Under the pieces are notes generated by a model. That model ran no database searches. It worked only from the letters and a program-made list of their open reading frames with translations, and was not told the origin of the DNA. From Antedon mediterranea (Eukaryota; Echinodermata; Crinoidea; Comatulida; Antedonidae): a stretch of DNA of 64,000 nucleotides. Positions within the stretch are counted from its first letter, which is position 1. Every line of letters begins with the position of its first letter. Positions 35,501 to 46,864 of the stretch are shown in pieces. The position numbers were made by a program, and so were the translations under genes. The stretch lies in contig NC_092678.1 in the NCBI RefSeq assembly GCF_964355755.1, forward strand, positions 12,558,922 through 12,622,921. Direction: 5' to 3'.

Positions 35501-38500
35501 TATCTATTGATGGAAGTGAATGTTATGTTACAAGGTACGAAATGACATGTTGTACATTAATTATTTTCTAGTCCAATGATCTTAATGAAGCTGAAGGTTA
35601 TGTTACAAAATAAATCTTTTTTTGTATATAGATTAAAATGTAGATTATTACTACTGCCAAGGAGGTTATATTTTGCAATATTTATTAGACAGATCTTGAC
35701 CGATTTTAAACCACAGATAGATGTAATGAATACTCTATTACTTTTTAATAGCAATCCACACAAGGATCCTAATTCAGGACAATTATTTTACTAATTTTAG
35801 AGCGTACTTCAAAAGGATGTATCTTTACCAAATTCTAACCACTGTTGATTTATTCTACAGTATCAATGAAAACCAGATGATGTGTACAACATCAAATTAT
35901 ACAACATCTGGAGCTGAAGTTGCAGTAACAGTTACATTTGGAAATGCTGTTAGAGATGGTCCTACATTTACTTACACTACAAATCCCACAGTGACTGACT
36001 TCCAACCAAAACAAGGCATTCAAGCGTAAGAAGACATACTTTATGTTCTCAATTATAATACATGTATTCATGAATAAATAATAATAACTTTATTGAACAG
36101 ACGCTTTTAGAACAGCGGCACACGTTTTATGACGGTGCGTTCATAAGTTTAAAGAAAAAAAAAAGGAAAGGAAATGAATTATACAATAGTGAAAAAGTAC
36201 AACACTTAACTTTTGATGGAGTATAGGCCTACTGTATATAAGTAAATTTATTCATTATTATTATTATTTATGTTCTTGTTAATACTGTATTATTATTATG
36301 AACATTAATTGTAATTTATTTACAGTGGTACTATTTTTATTATTATTTTATGTTTTCCTAATTATTTTTGTACTTTAGTCTTATTTTTAGTATTTTATTA
36401 ACATTTTTATCTTAGAAAAAATGGTGGAGTACTGCAAAGTATACACAGCTTCAGTAACAAGCAATAATTGATTGATCAATAAATTGATTGCCTACCTATT
36501 TCATTTCATTTCATTTATTTTGTCTCAGATAAAAAAAAAAACAATAGAGGGAGACAGGATTCCCAAAAGCGAACTAAATCAAACTATCAAGTGGGTCTCC
36601 AAAGTGGGTCTGTATCTAAATTGTTCGGACAATCTTTTCTAAATATTCTCCTAAAATTTATGATATTAAATAAATATTCAAAATAAAACAAGAAAATGTA
36701 TATATTTTTAAATAATTTAAGTGTATTGAAATTTAAAATAATAATTTTATTGCAGAGGTGGTCAAAACATCATAGTGACAGGAACAAATTTCCAATATGT
36801 ACAGAAAGCACAGATGTTGTTAAATAGTGTATTAACTGAAAATGTAAGATTTAAAATATGAATTGATGAATTTCGATTGAAAGAAAGAACACTTAGCTAC
36901 TAATATTAGTGCATACTTACATATGTCCACCATTAAGAACTTGGTAATGTCAATTTATTTACCACTTTCTTTTTCAAAATGATTGTATAATTTTGTAGAA
37001 AGACATATAGGCCTATCGAGGAATATTATATGAAATAATTGGACAGGAAACAAAATAATTTTTTTCCCAGAACTGTATAATTCTGTCAAATGAGAATATG
37101 GATTGTGAAAGTCCACCAGCCGATCTCTCCAAACCAGGTAGCAGACGACAGGCAGACCAGGCAGTTTTAACTTTGACCTTTTCATTTGATGATTTTGTTC
37201 CTATATTGAATGGTGATTTCGGATTTTCAGTTTACCCTAATCCAGTTTATTACCTCTTTGATAATAATTCTTCTTACGGAGAGAAAACGGAAGATGGTGA
37301 CTATAAATATGACAAAATTGACGAGTTCATGATTCTGATGGTAATTATAATATGTGAAAATTTTTTTATTTGGTTTTGATTTAAGAGTTAGAATTCATCA
37401 TTGTAAACCATTTAAAGCTATTCGACATAGTCAGTTGTTGTGGATATGATGCCGATTGGGCTTTTTTCCAGCCACTTGATGGTTTTGATATTTAGTGTCA
37501 GGAAAAGAGTCCTATATTTCTTCTTGTTTAATTTGTAATAACAATTGATATTATTCCTATTGCCTGTAAATATTTACAAGGTTTACAATTAAATCTTGCA
37601 AAATCGGATCACCACCAGAAACACTACATTCATAACATCTGAATTGTCATAAACTTATTCAGTTTCAAATTTCATATATGAAATTCTTATTGGTCAGATG
37701 TTTTGCCCAATTCTGACGTAACTGTAAATTATTCTCATTACAAGTGCGAGAGAAAATAAGTGACCAATAAATTCAATACATTGCTACATTGGTTCATATA
37801 AAAATGCAATGGCGTTTTAAACTTGATTATAGTTTTGAGAATCAGTATTTTATTTATACCCAACATTTAAAAAAAACCTGTATTTACATAATAGGGGTCT
37901 GACATCAACCTTGTTAGTAATGTTGAGGATTTTGAAGTGTTCATTGGAAGTGTTAAATGCACTGTAAATTCAATAACACGTACAGTAGTTCTTGTTGAAA
38001 TACCAGATAAGGAACCTAATCCAGTAGATGGTGAAGATCATCCTATTGTTATGGTAGGTCGTGAGCTCACTAGATAATACTTTTAATATTATATATAATA
38101 TTTTTATAATATTCAATAGTCCGTAACCAATAATGTCAAAATCACAAATTGTTTTTAAACGAACTCATCAACATTGTAATATTAATTTATTTTTATTTTT
38201 AAGATGAACTACGTTATTTATGTTGTTCTGTTTTATTGGCTGTTTAGACTTGAATAAGTAAAACAACGTACAGAACTTAGAGACAAAAAAGTGTTTGTCA
38301 AAATCCTATTTTACAAAATTCTAATTTTAGACTTTGATACTTAAACATTGTTTAATATATTCATACATTATTACTACTAGATTGTTTTAAACAAAAAATG
38401 TACTACAGAATGTATACACCAATGTTAGTGTTTTAATATTGATTGTCTCCAAATAACTTTAGATCCGTCATGGAAATCTAAAGTTCACTTTCGGTGCAAT

Positions 38501-41500
38501 AAGATATGTAGGCATTGGATTGTCTACCACCGTCATAATTATTATAATTACGGTTGTTGTGATTGTGGCTATCACCATTACGATCATACCTGTCTACTGG
38601 CGTAGATCAAGAATACTCGACAGACAATTGGAAGAAACAACAGTGAGATTTTTTACAAAAAGTAAGCTATAAAGCATTATAGAGAAACTCAAACTATTGA
38701 TATCATAAGGGGCTTGAAAAGTAAAAGCTAAATTAAAGCTGATTATTTCTACAAAAATGTCCCACAAACTAAGAGTAGTGATTTACTTTTTGAAATTAGA
38801 CGCATTTTGAATTACTATCGCAAGTCTTCTAGAAACGAGTTTTAACAAGTTTTTGTAATAAAACAAGATAATTAGAGTGCCTATAGAAATACGCTATTGG
38901 AAAACTAATATGCACAATTAATCCAAATGTTTTGCAATTTGTAGCGCCGAGTTTAGGGTTTATGTACTGTATATAGATGATGAGGATAGCATACCGGCAT
39001 TATAATGAAACAATCGATTACACATAAAGCTACATTCAGTATATACGAAAGTCAATAACTACAATCTAAGTAATTGTTAATAAATTCATTCATATTTAGA
39101 AGAAGAAAAAGAAAAGGAGTTTCTAGGAATAGATGACGATGATTCAGAAGTAAGGTATATGGGCATAGTACATGACAGCATAATAGCAAGGGAATTTAGT
39201 CAGAGTAAAGAGCATTATGTACAATGTATGCTGTTTCTTGGATGTGAGATGACTCCAGTAATGCAAGAAAGTGGATATGTAAGATATTGCTACTTGCTTG
39301 TGATTACACAACGTTACAAAACATTCAATTAACGTGGGGTGTTACCTCAATGATTAATTGTATTTTGTAAGGATTTTGCAGTATTTACACCATGTCATCC
39401 GAAAGGAAGAAAGGAAGTAGGCAAATTGTTTACAATTAAAAATTCTCAACTTTACATAATCTTTTTTTAGAAAATTATAGTTTTACATTTATTTACAAAT
39501 ACGTAAGAGAATACGATATAATATTATAATATTATTACTTTTCATATGTTATGTGGTATTGTTTTATTATTTTATAGACTGAACTGTTGGAAGATCATCG
39601 AGGTTTACCTGAACTGGATTTGTTTTTGGACGAGAAGTTTCTAATGAAAATAATTAACATTTTAGACAATGACTCATCGTTTACATCTGTACAAAGGTAT
39701 ATTAAAAAAATTGTAATGATTTTAGATTTAGATAACAAGTCTAAGGTTATGATACAATATCGGTACAAACGGTGCAAGGAAGCTGCAATCAGTGCCACTT
39801 TTAAGTTACAATGGTTCACGTCTAACTTTGTCTATTATATGGTTTTGGTGGCAGAACACGTAAGAAAAACCGTTACAGTCTATTGGTTACTATAATACTA
39901 TAATTACGCCTACAATTAATACAAACTTTTATCTGTTTTACTTTAGGCAAAACTTTTCCGCTTTGTTCTTAATGGCCATGGTTGGTGATGATAAAACAGA
40001 ATATCTATTTCCGTGAGTAATACTCAGTATATACCTTATTAATTTACAATTCTTGTGTATTACGTATGCAAGAATGAACGCTAGAATTGGCAGCACTGAC
40101 TGACTTAAGCGACAAGATGTAGTTGGAAAGTAAATTATCTAAGTCCACAGTAGCAATGATCGTTATACAATTTAAGTTATTATTAAGTAATTCTATGGTT
40201 ACGCTTAATTCTAATATGTTGTGTGATTAAATATTTTAGTATTATGGATATGCTTCTAAGCAAACATATTGCTAACAAAGTGAAGGCCAAAAATGTCAAG
40301 TTAGCTTTAAGCAAGTGGGTACAGTTATTTTGTGTTTTTAATAATTAATTATTAAAACCTAATTTGCAAACGTGTGTTTATCAAGTTATGACATATTACT
40401 TTAGTGACTGTGAATGTGAAATATACTTCAATATGTACTTATATACTTCTTATATATTTCATATACTTTTTATCTATTGCTATATTAATCAAATGTAATA
40501 TAGCAATTACCTTCAATTACAGAAACGGCGAAACTGTTATCGAACATATGATATCTCACGTGGTGGCATTATGCATGTATAAATACACAATGGTATGTAA
40601 ATTATTTTATAAATTAATAATTATATCTACATTATTCTACTAAATATTAATAAGTAATACGATGTGATTTGGTTTACGTAATGTAAAATTAGCTTTGTTT
40701 ATGTTAGTTTAATAATAAAAGATTTTCTTTCTAAACAATAGAAGTCTCTTTTTTATTTGTAACAAATTTGACTCTTTTATAAGTTACCTTGATTAGTTAG
40801 GAATATCAAATAAAGTCCATCAATCATCAATTAATCAATCAATCAAATAAGATCAGATCTAAAATAACGTACTGTATATAAATATATTATGTGTGTTGTA
40901 TACTACTTAGTTCACTTCAATTTTGCAGAAGTATGTATCAGGGCCTCTTTTGCAACTTGTAGATGCTATAACTACGAGAATAGATAGTGGTGCGGTAGAC
41001 GCTGTTCATCATCATTGTCAATATTCTTTAGACGAGAACTGCCTTCTGCCAATTGATGTCACTGGAGAGAATATAGTAAGATATCTGCAAATGTTTTGGA
41101 AACATTTGAGTATATAACATATAACACTGAAGCATAATACTACTTGCAAACAATTATTTTAATACATTTTTAGAGCCCATGACAAGTAAATGTGTATATA
41201 ATAAAAATGTTTAAGAAGGTCAGATAATCCCGCAAATATTTAATTATTAGCCAATCCGATAAATACTGAATTTCCACACAAATTCAATGGCATTTTTTTT
41301 TCAATTTAGAATTTGAGTTTGGTAGTTGATGAGGAAAAACAAGAGATTGTGAAAGTAAACAGTTGTGATACGCTATTTCAAGTAAAACAAAAACTGTTAA
41401 ATGTTATGTTTAAGGAACAACCTTTTTCAAAAAGACCCAACGTTTCACACGTTCAGTTAGGTGAGTACACCAACAAACAAGCAATTTAATTGTATCTTGC

Positions 41501-44500
41501 TTCTTTATTCTGTAGATTTCAATTAAATACATAATAACCTTTTTTTTCTAAATCTAGAATGGAGAGTGAATGTAGATCAACGAATTATTTTACAAGATAC
41601 CGATTTACAGACAGAAAGAAAACTAAAAACAATTGCAGATTTTGGAGTAATATTACTGTAGTATTTTTTGTTTTGTAATAAATTAACTGTTAGAAAAATG
41701 TATTAAGCCTATAATAATAGGCTCAATAGACATAGGTTGTGTATAGGCCGGACGTCAGTTGACACAAGCTTAACATGACGCATGCACCTTAACTAATTAA
41801 TAAAAATACTTTTCTACACCAGCACGTTAGCAAACAAATAAATCAATCACTAGTCGGATCTTAAATTTGAAAAATTATTTTTTTTTCAGATTCAAAATAA
41901 TGCAGTGGTAGCGTTTGTAGACGTTTGGAAGGAAGATATCAACGCGTCAGACCAGTATGATACAATTAAGCAACCAATAGTTGCTAGATATGGTAATAAT
42001 GATAATATGTATTGGTATACATACTACATTCCAATTGAACCTAAACCAGAATCTACTAATATATTTCAACTTAAAAAAGAATCAGTTTCTTCTTATTTTA
42101 TGTAATTATAATTGTTCAATAATAAATTAATAATATAAAAAAACAAACAATACTGTTTATAAAGTCACGGCCATTTATGTACTGAAGATTTCTTATTGGT
42201 AGTACTTTTTATTTCGGCAAACAGATTAACAAACAACATCAAAAAGCTTTATTCAGCCAATGAGTGGCAGAATAGACCAATTTATTTGTTGTTGTTTGTG
42301 CCATTGCTTTATTATTGTCTATGATCTAACTTTACTTTTTAAGAAACTAACATCTACCAAACATCAATCAATGAAGATGGCACTTTCCACATTGTGAGTG
42401 ATTTTAGTTCAAATACTTTCAAACATTTACAGTCACCATTAATTGAATAAACAACAAACAATTGATATAAATACATTTTATTGCTTATTGGACATCTGGT
42501 AATGAACTGTGAACTAAATATTCATTAAAGTAGCTTTACGCTAGTCGATAATTTGACTACACATCAGTTACTGTTGGTCGTTTAGGCGTTCTAGTTAAGA
42601 AAATATATTTAGCATACATTGCTTGTCATAACTAGAGACTTGGCAAGTGTAGTTGGTCAGTTTTGATTTTGAAATTGACTTTTTTTAGTTGGAAGGAAAT
42701 GTGTACACGGGTGCTTATGATGCAATGGACGGCGAGAAGCCAAATATTGATGAATCCATCTTTGAAAGGTTAACTGAAACTAAGGTAGGAATAAATAAAA
42801 ACAACATTTGTTGATTTAAACTATTTTTAAACAGTTGGGTTTTAATAGGATGCAACTTGACATGCATATGAGACGTATCACTCTAATGTATCTTGTTGTT
42901 GGTCAAACTTGTATTGTCCGTCTATTGTGTCCTCGAAACTTTTTTTTATGGGAGTAAACCCGCTTTTATTGTTGTTCTGCATATATCGAACATCATTGGT
43001 TTGGTTTTCCTTAACATTTTACAGTAATAAGTATTATTATTATCTCTCAATTCCACAGCAAATTTACCAACAGCATGTTGACTCCATAATGAATAATGTA
43101 TTCAGCTCATCATCGAACAACATCCACCTACCGCTATTTGTTAAATATCTTTTTGATTTTCTGGATAACATGGCGACTAAGCATGGTGTTAGTATCAATG
43201 AATTGAAGATATGGAAAAACAACAGGTATTGAAATTGCAATACATTGCATGTTAGAAAATGATATATTTAGGTTTTACTCAAAGCTCACAATGGTGTATC
43301 TACGATTTACATCGAAGAATTGGCTCCTAAGATGTCTGATTATTTAACATTAAAAGAAACAAGGTTAAGAAATTTAAATTATAAATATTCAAAATTCAAA
43401 TTAAAAGTGTAGGCCTAATAATTTATGTTTATATATGAGCGTTTATTTCTTCTTTTATAATGAGCATTTTCCAAATTATTTGTCTTACAATTTCAATATC
43501 AGCACGTATTTCTTCCATTTTCATACAATATAATCAAAATAGCAAGAAAAATCAGAAGTGGACTAGATCAATAATCATATTTTTATCCTTTTTTAGTTTA
43601 GCTGAAATGTTTTGGTTAAGAATTCTGAGAAACCCTGCTTATGTCTGTGACATTCAACAAACGCCCCCTATTGATATTACTCTCGGTGTCATCTCTGCTG
43701 TTTTCCGAGAATCTTGGTCAATTGAGCTGTTTGGTTTTAAAAAGGTAAAACGCAAAAGTCAATGTAATTATTTTTATATTGTATGGCTGCGTATTTTAAT
43801 GTGCGACGACATCTTACCGAGACCGTTTAATGAATATCAGTTTACTACTTTAGCTTCTGTTCAGAATCATATTTGTTCATATTATTGCTTTAGTTTTATA
43901 TTTGCACGATTTTGTTGAAATTAAGAACTAACTGTAGACCTACAGTTTGTCCAAATCTGAAATATCATAAATACACTTTGTTTTGATTATTTGGATTCTA
44001 AACCGTCACATTCGCTTCACTGTTTATTCATGTAGACCACCCTACAGTTTCAAAATTATAATTAATATTTATATCTTTATACATATTATTATGCAAGCAG
44101 TTACAAGCTACCGTACTGAGTTTTAATAATTATTTTGTAATATTTCATCAGCCATTTAATTTAAAAGTCTATTTTTGGTGGAAGTCATGCCAAGTTTGTT
44201 CTTTAGTGCTTTTTTAACTTTCATTCTTTATTTCAAAGAGTTCGCCAAGTCATCGACAGATGTATGTAAAAGAGATTCCACGATACCGCCAACTTGTTAC
44301 TAAGTTCTATAGTGACATCAAGCATACCCCAACTTGTGATCGCATGAACGTTATCGATGAAGTAAATTCTCTTATACAGGTATGTAAAAAGACTATCAAT
44401 ATTGCTATTTCTCAAAGAAACTAATAGGCATTGGTTGAGGCATATGTCAATAAACAAACATATAAACTAATAGGCATTGGTTGAGGCATATGCCAATAAG

Positions 44501-45161
44501 TACAAACATAGAAAGAAATAATGGTAAAATAATATACTAATACTAATGTTTTTTATTCTCAGCCATTTAGCACATTGTTTAAGAAGTCGAGTGTGTTAGT
44601 GAATCTTCATTCATTTACAGTTAAATATTTAAGAGAGGTAAATATAAATAAATTATATACAGATATTTTTATAGTGTACCAGCAGAAAAAGAGTTACTGA
44701 TCTATACACGTCGGATTTACTATACTGTACTAAACAGTTGAACTAATAGTGAACAATTAGAGTACTACAATCAACACTTTTTCATGTATTAAAATTAAAA
44801 AAAGGCTTTCCATTTTATTATCCGATTTACACACCAAATAAAATTAATTATTACATGTGTCTTAGTAAAACAATGTGCATTTCAACATCATTCTGCCTCT
44901 AACATTTATCATTTGAGTAAACGTTGTTAATATTTTAATATTTTAATTAAATATCAGGTTAAAGACGCATTCCTTAAAGGTACAAATAGAAATGAAAGTA
45001 CTGTTGAAGTTTTTACAACAAAAGTAAGTAAGTCGTCGTCGTCGAAGGAACAAGCAGCGTATGTCAACTCAGAAATCCAGCATTGTCGTCGACACAATCA
45101 GAAAAGAAGAGAGGACTTAGGTGTGATCATACTTTCTGATGACACAAACGCTGGCTGCTAA
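22553..45161 (+). CDS. divergent plexin (semaphorin-receptor family), 36 exons
   Basis: Single-pass receptor expected to bind semaphorin-like ligands outside the cell and signal through a split GAP domain inside. I assembled 36 exons by GT/AG borders and homology; every junction phase agrees and the sum is 5,649 nt (1,882 codons plus stop), close to the usual plexin length. Order: signal peptide and sema, PSI1, PSI2, PSI3, IPT repeats, one transmembrane helix, GAP half 1, Rho-binding-like region, GAP half 2. The start is the second in-frame Met (22553), because it begins a clean signal peptide; the earlier ATG at 22505 lies in the hammerhead repeat. Two oddities: codon 917 is TAG (34222-34224), and the arginines expected in the two GAP motifs are absent. 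An AATAAA lies at 45419. The plexin identity is firm; A/B-type assignment is not possible from what I see. Confidence 0.88.
23795..26067 (+). CDS. plexin exons 2-3: end of sema propeller
   Basis: Exon 2 (23795-24013) has SLMCPSIDGRALFRRYSQG and FIGTYNGQLIK, the final propeller blade. Exon 3 (25939-26067) has GQEVRSDTFIDE and ALTAKK. Both are phase 0 at each side. The chosen acceptor of exon 2 (GAAG|TCT) keeps frame. The stronger-looking TCTTTCAG eight bases later would put the exon out of frame with the donor of exon 1. The intron between them hosts a decayed LINE on the opposite strand. Confidence 0.8.
24560..25890 (-). pseudogene. decayed LINE reverse transcriptase in a plexin intron
   Basis: Antisense to the plexin gene. 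Pieces in different frames follow the order of a non-LTR reverse transcriptase: EGLITPLQKPGKPKG and LRPFTLSNVIRKVMSL (25.7-25.8 kb), MSSAFDTIKRDTVLRLL (25.55 kb), GSFQGDCLSG in place of the usual PQGD (25.4 kb), FSYADDIDFLSEL with the YADD core (25.2 kb) and a C-terminal WSMLGHILRM (24.7 kb). Several frameshifts separate them, so it is dead. It is a different family from the intact LINE at 19.2 kb. Confidence 0.75.
26385..26784 (+). CDS. plexin exons 4-5: PSI domain 1
   Basis: Exons 26385-26497 and 26667-26784. The cysteine pattern C-x7-C-x2-C ... YCGWC, then KCTRFKDC and AQC is a classic PSI (plexin-semaphorin-integrin) domain, directly after the sema propeller. The junction phase is 2. Confidence 0.88.
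27079..31215 (+). CDS. plexin exons 6-11: linker, PSI domain 2 and following segment
   Basis: Exons 27079-27235, 27633-27729, 29400-29514, 29912-30049, 30363-30464 and 31128-31215. The first two encode the segment after PSI1 (ETLICYSPP, FYDCSVITT). The third is PSI2 (CSECVSSFTCSWCVYDNKC). The last three give an extracellular beta-rich segment (YECELEIEA, ITCSQYT, FWNGNVID). Introns here are long (up to 1.7 kb) and hold no other gene. All phases agree. Confidence 0.85.
31545..31870 (-). pseudogene. Penelope-like retroelement fragment
   Basis: On the minus strand the sequence reads KNCGYPSWTVDKVK, then after stops LGYIVLPYIKGLSEK-like residues and FFKPTNLNF, matching the linker between the reverse transcriptase and endonuclease of Penelope-like elements. 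Downstream it ends in a CAGATAAAGACTTGTTGGAA ... GTCGAAACGTCG motif reminiscent of the hammerhead-like tails of such elements. It is interrupted and lies in the intron between exons 31215 and 33086. Confidence 0.55.
33086..34224 (+). CDS. plexin exons 12-14: PSI domain 3 and first IPT repeat, with an in-frame TAG
   Basis: Exons 33086-33252 (PSI3: CNVQRPDCSRCYS, LDCVWCNGDQC), 33536-33708 (DFTDFIELFGIDFG, start of a divergent IPT fold) and 34125-34224 (VKCKAPVFDSV, VIITVQGK). The last codon of the third exon is TAG (34222-34224), followed directly by the donor GTATAT. The next exon opens NPVISELRP, and plexins usually have one ordinary residue between the Tyr and the N/D-P. Skipping the exon would shift the frame, so the stop cannot be avoided simply. 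Confidence 0.82.
34430..35070. repeat. pyrimidine minisatellite in a plexin intron
   Basis: Roughly thirty copies of a 19-20-bp unit, TTTCACTCTTTTCTTCTAC with small variations. The whole 640-bp block is almost pure C+T on the plus (sense) strand. It lies in the intron directly after the TAG-bearing exon (34125-34224). Confidence 0.9.
35060..35205. repeat. about 69-bp direct repeat, 2 copies
   Basis: Two copies of CTGCTAGAACAAGATxAGAG followed by GTGAAATTAATGCAATTTCA, with a third partial copy, immediately downstream of the pyrimidine minisatellite. Confidence 0.8.
35398..38053 (+). CDS. plexin exons 15-19: IPT repeats 2-4
   Basis: Exons 35398-35534, 35861-36025, 36756-36843, 37071-37340 and 37895-38053. 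IPT landmarks: KAGGTTLTFSGSNL, TVTFGNAVRDGPTFTYTTNP, GGQNIIVTGTNF and GSDINLVSNVEDFEVFIG. Phases are continuous. These Ig-like repeats form the membrane-proximal stalk of plexins. Confidence 0.85.
36500..36600 (-). mobile_element. probable LINE 3' tail
   Basis: Minus strand: GAATCCTGTCTCCCTCTATT, a poly-T/A tract, then ATGAAATGAAATGAAAT, a pentameric tail typical of CR1/L2-like elements. It lies inside a plexin intron. No coding part is visible. Confidence 0.4.
38463..38661 (+). CDS. plexin exon 20: transmembrane helix
   Basis: A stretch of about 24 hydrophobic residues, TTVIIIIITVVVIVAITITI followed by IPVYW, is followed by basic WRRSR, consistent with a type I helix with its cytoplasmic stop signal. 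The exon ends with LEETTVRFFTK, the start of the juxtamembrane segment. Confidence 0.88.
39100..41075 (+). CDS. plexin exons 21-26: juxtamembrane segment and GAP half 1
   Basis: Exons 39100-39278, 39578-39696, 39947-40012, 40240-40314, 40523-40592 and 40929-41075. Recognisable plexin segments are FLMKIINIL, QRQNFSALFLMAMVGDDKTEY, then KVKAKNVKLALSKNGETVIEH. In active plexins the last would read K-L-L-L-R-R-T-E-S. Here no arginine is present in that motif, which straddles the 40314/40523 junction. SGAVDAVHHHCQYSLDENCL matches the GPVDA...YSL.E block. The donor GTGGGT at 40315 is chosen because it keeps frame; the alternative GTACAG three bases later does not. Confidence 0.82.
41310..42784 (+). 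CDS. plexin exons 27-31: Rho-binding-type insert and variable loop
   Basis: Exons 41310-41460, 41558-41646, 41890-41992, 42344-42393 and 42689-42784. VNSCDTLFQVKQKLL followed by SKRPNVSHVQLEWRV is the ubiquitin-like GTPase-binding insert of plexins (C-D-T-I-x-Q-V-K and L-E-W-R). The next three exons are the fast-evolving loop ending FERLTETK, equivalent to the usual L-T-R-L-L-x-T-K. Exons 41890-41992 and 42344-42393 are inferred mainly from phase; the rest are firm. Confidence 0.78.
43059..45161 (+). CDS. plexin exons 32-36: GAP half 2 and C terminus
   Basis: Exons 43059-43225, 43597-43744, 44239-44379, 44563-44637 and 44958-45161. LPLFVKYLFDFLDNMATKHG matches the plexin K-Y-x-F-D-F-L-D block. 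SLAEMFWLRILRNPAYVCDI aligns with the L-P-L-R-F-W motif, but Met replaces the catalytic Arg. SSPSHRQMYVKEIPRYRQLV is the conserved D-S-P-S-N-K block. The last exon is Ser/Lys-rich and ends TAA at 45161. The protein lacks an obvious PDZ-binding tail. Confidence 0.85.
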
Positions 45162-46240
45162 TAGGAGTAAATAAGTTTTTGTTTATATTTGCAAATACGT
45201 ACGTACGTACGTTTGTCTGAATAACTATGGTAACTTTAATTTAGTTCACTAAAGATTTATAGCTACTTAAATAGGCCTATTATAAGTACCAGTAGGCCTA
45301 GAGATAAAAACGTTCACTGACCATATAAGAAAATGTGTATAATAAGCTTTTGACCAATACTAATTAACATTAAATTACATTTCTTAAAATCTATAGTAAA
45401 TATAAATGGTATTGTATAAATAAATATATTAGAATACGCAGAAATCCAGTTTCAATATGCATAATGTAATGTAATAAATTTATTTCTTTTAAATATTACC
45501 ATATATTAATAATAATTATATAAGTGCTTCTAATGTTAATAAAATGAAAGTTAGTGTATGTGTGTCATCCACACCTATGCGCAATTCAACTTAGTTAGGC
45601 TGCAAGACACATGTTATTCTCTCGCATTTACATTTACCGATGCACAAAATATTAGTTATCTCTGTAAATATTCTAACAATAAGTATTTTAAATTTGAGTA
45701 ATATTGATATTTTTTTGCGTAGCTATAAACATACTAGCATACTATTATTCATTTAATCACGTGACAACACATACATTGGATAATATAAGTAAAAATAATG
45801 ATCTAAAATTCTTTTGATGTTGAATATGCCATTTTCATGTTACATAATAGGTAGCCTATTCACTTTGACTAAAATTTGGATAAAAACTTATTACCTGAAA
45901 AAAAAATTGTAGGCCTAATTTAAAGCAAAAAAAAAAAATCAAATTGGCTGCCAGCCAGGGGGTTTCGGTTAAATTTAACCGTTTAATTCGTCTCTTTATA
46001 AGTAGAATCATTTTGTTTGTTCGTAAGTGAATAACTTTATTAAAACTTTAAAATGGCCTATTCAAAGTCTGATTCCATGTTTTATGGAGTTAGGGTTAAT
46101 AAACAAGATTTATTATCAATTTTCAAATCATAATATATTATAACCAAATATAAAATGAATGAAATGAATAAAAATATTACTGAAAAATACCTGCTACATA
46201 TCACAAATAGAAAGTGAAAAATATATTAATAATAGTTATT
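45162..46240. other. 3' flank of plexin, AT-rich
   Basis: Non-coding DNA between the two convergent genes. An AATAAA at 45419-45424 is a possible plexin polyadenylation signal. From about 45975 to 46090 is a dispersed AT-rich repeat (TAAATTTAACCGTTTAATTC ... GTGAATAACTTTATT) also seen, more diverged, near 4660-4780 and 62560-62690. Confidence 0.45.
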
Positions 46241-46242
46241 TT

Positions 46243-46661
46243 CATTGAGATCCAGCCACTGATACCCACAGCATTGTAATTTTTTTCAGTAATTTGCCTT
46301 TGGATTTATATATATATTTTCTACTGTTTGTATCAATTTTGATCTGATTTTGCTGTAATTATGGAGGGTAATTTGGATAACTTTACCAAATTACGTCGCC
46401 TGTCCGAGAAACGTGTAAGATATTTATTTTATTCCTGTCCACCCAGGCAGCACTTGCCAGCTTTATACTATGACGTTATCCAAATTCCTTCACTTGCACT
46501 GATGAAGGGCTAGTGTTGCCCGAAAGCTCTGCTAACTTTTCTGGCTGTTTACTTTATCGTTTTGATTTAGCTTTTCGCTTTTTATTTTTGTATCTCCATT
46601 GAGATCCAGCCACTGATACCCACAGCATTGTCATTTTTTCAGTAATTTGCCTTTGGATTAA
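46243..46661 (+). mobile_element. short repeat unit with 65-bp direct terminal copies
   Basis: The 65-bp sequence starting CATTGAGATCCAGCCACTGA occurs at about 46245-46305 and again at about 46598-46661, bracketing roughly 290 bp. Between them is CTGATGAAGGGCTAGTGTTG ... GCCCGAAAGC, a hammerhead-like motif with a GGGC/GCCC stem II and a 3-bp stem III (AGC-TCT-GCT). It lacks a matching stem I and has an unpaired A after the CTGATGA box. It is probably a decayed Penelope- or retrozyme-type element. Confidence 0.5.
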
Positions 46662-46864
46662 TAATAGTTATTAGTAATAAATTATATTTTTGCGTATAAC
46701 AAGGTGATGCATTTCCAAAAATATGTTTTAGTGCTCAAAATGCAAATATTACTAAAAATACAGTAATAAAATTGTAAATATTGTTATATTTTAAAATACA
46801 ATAGGACAAATTCTTGTTTGCGTAATACTTTCGAAAGCTGAATAGAACTTCGAGTTGGTAGGTT

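Noticed and set aside
42140-42300. Possible MITE with TTATTGG/CCAATGA words
   Set aside because: No consistent terminal inverted repeat could be drawn.
43231-43365. Extra plexin exon between exons 32 and 33
   Set aside because: A possible acceptor and donor exist, but exons 32 and 33 already join in phase with the expected plexin sequence.
46243-46661. Solo-LTR pair of an LTR retrotransposon
   Set aside because: The direct repeats are only about 65 bp, lack TG...CA ends, and enclose no primer-binding site or coding part.
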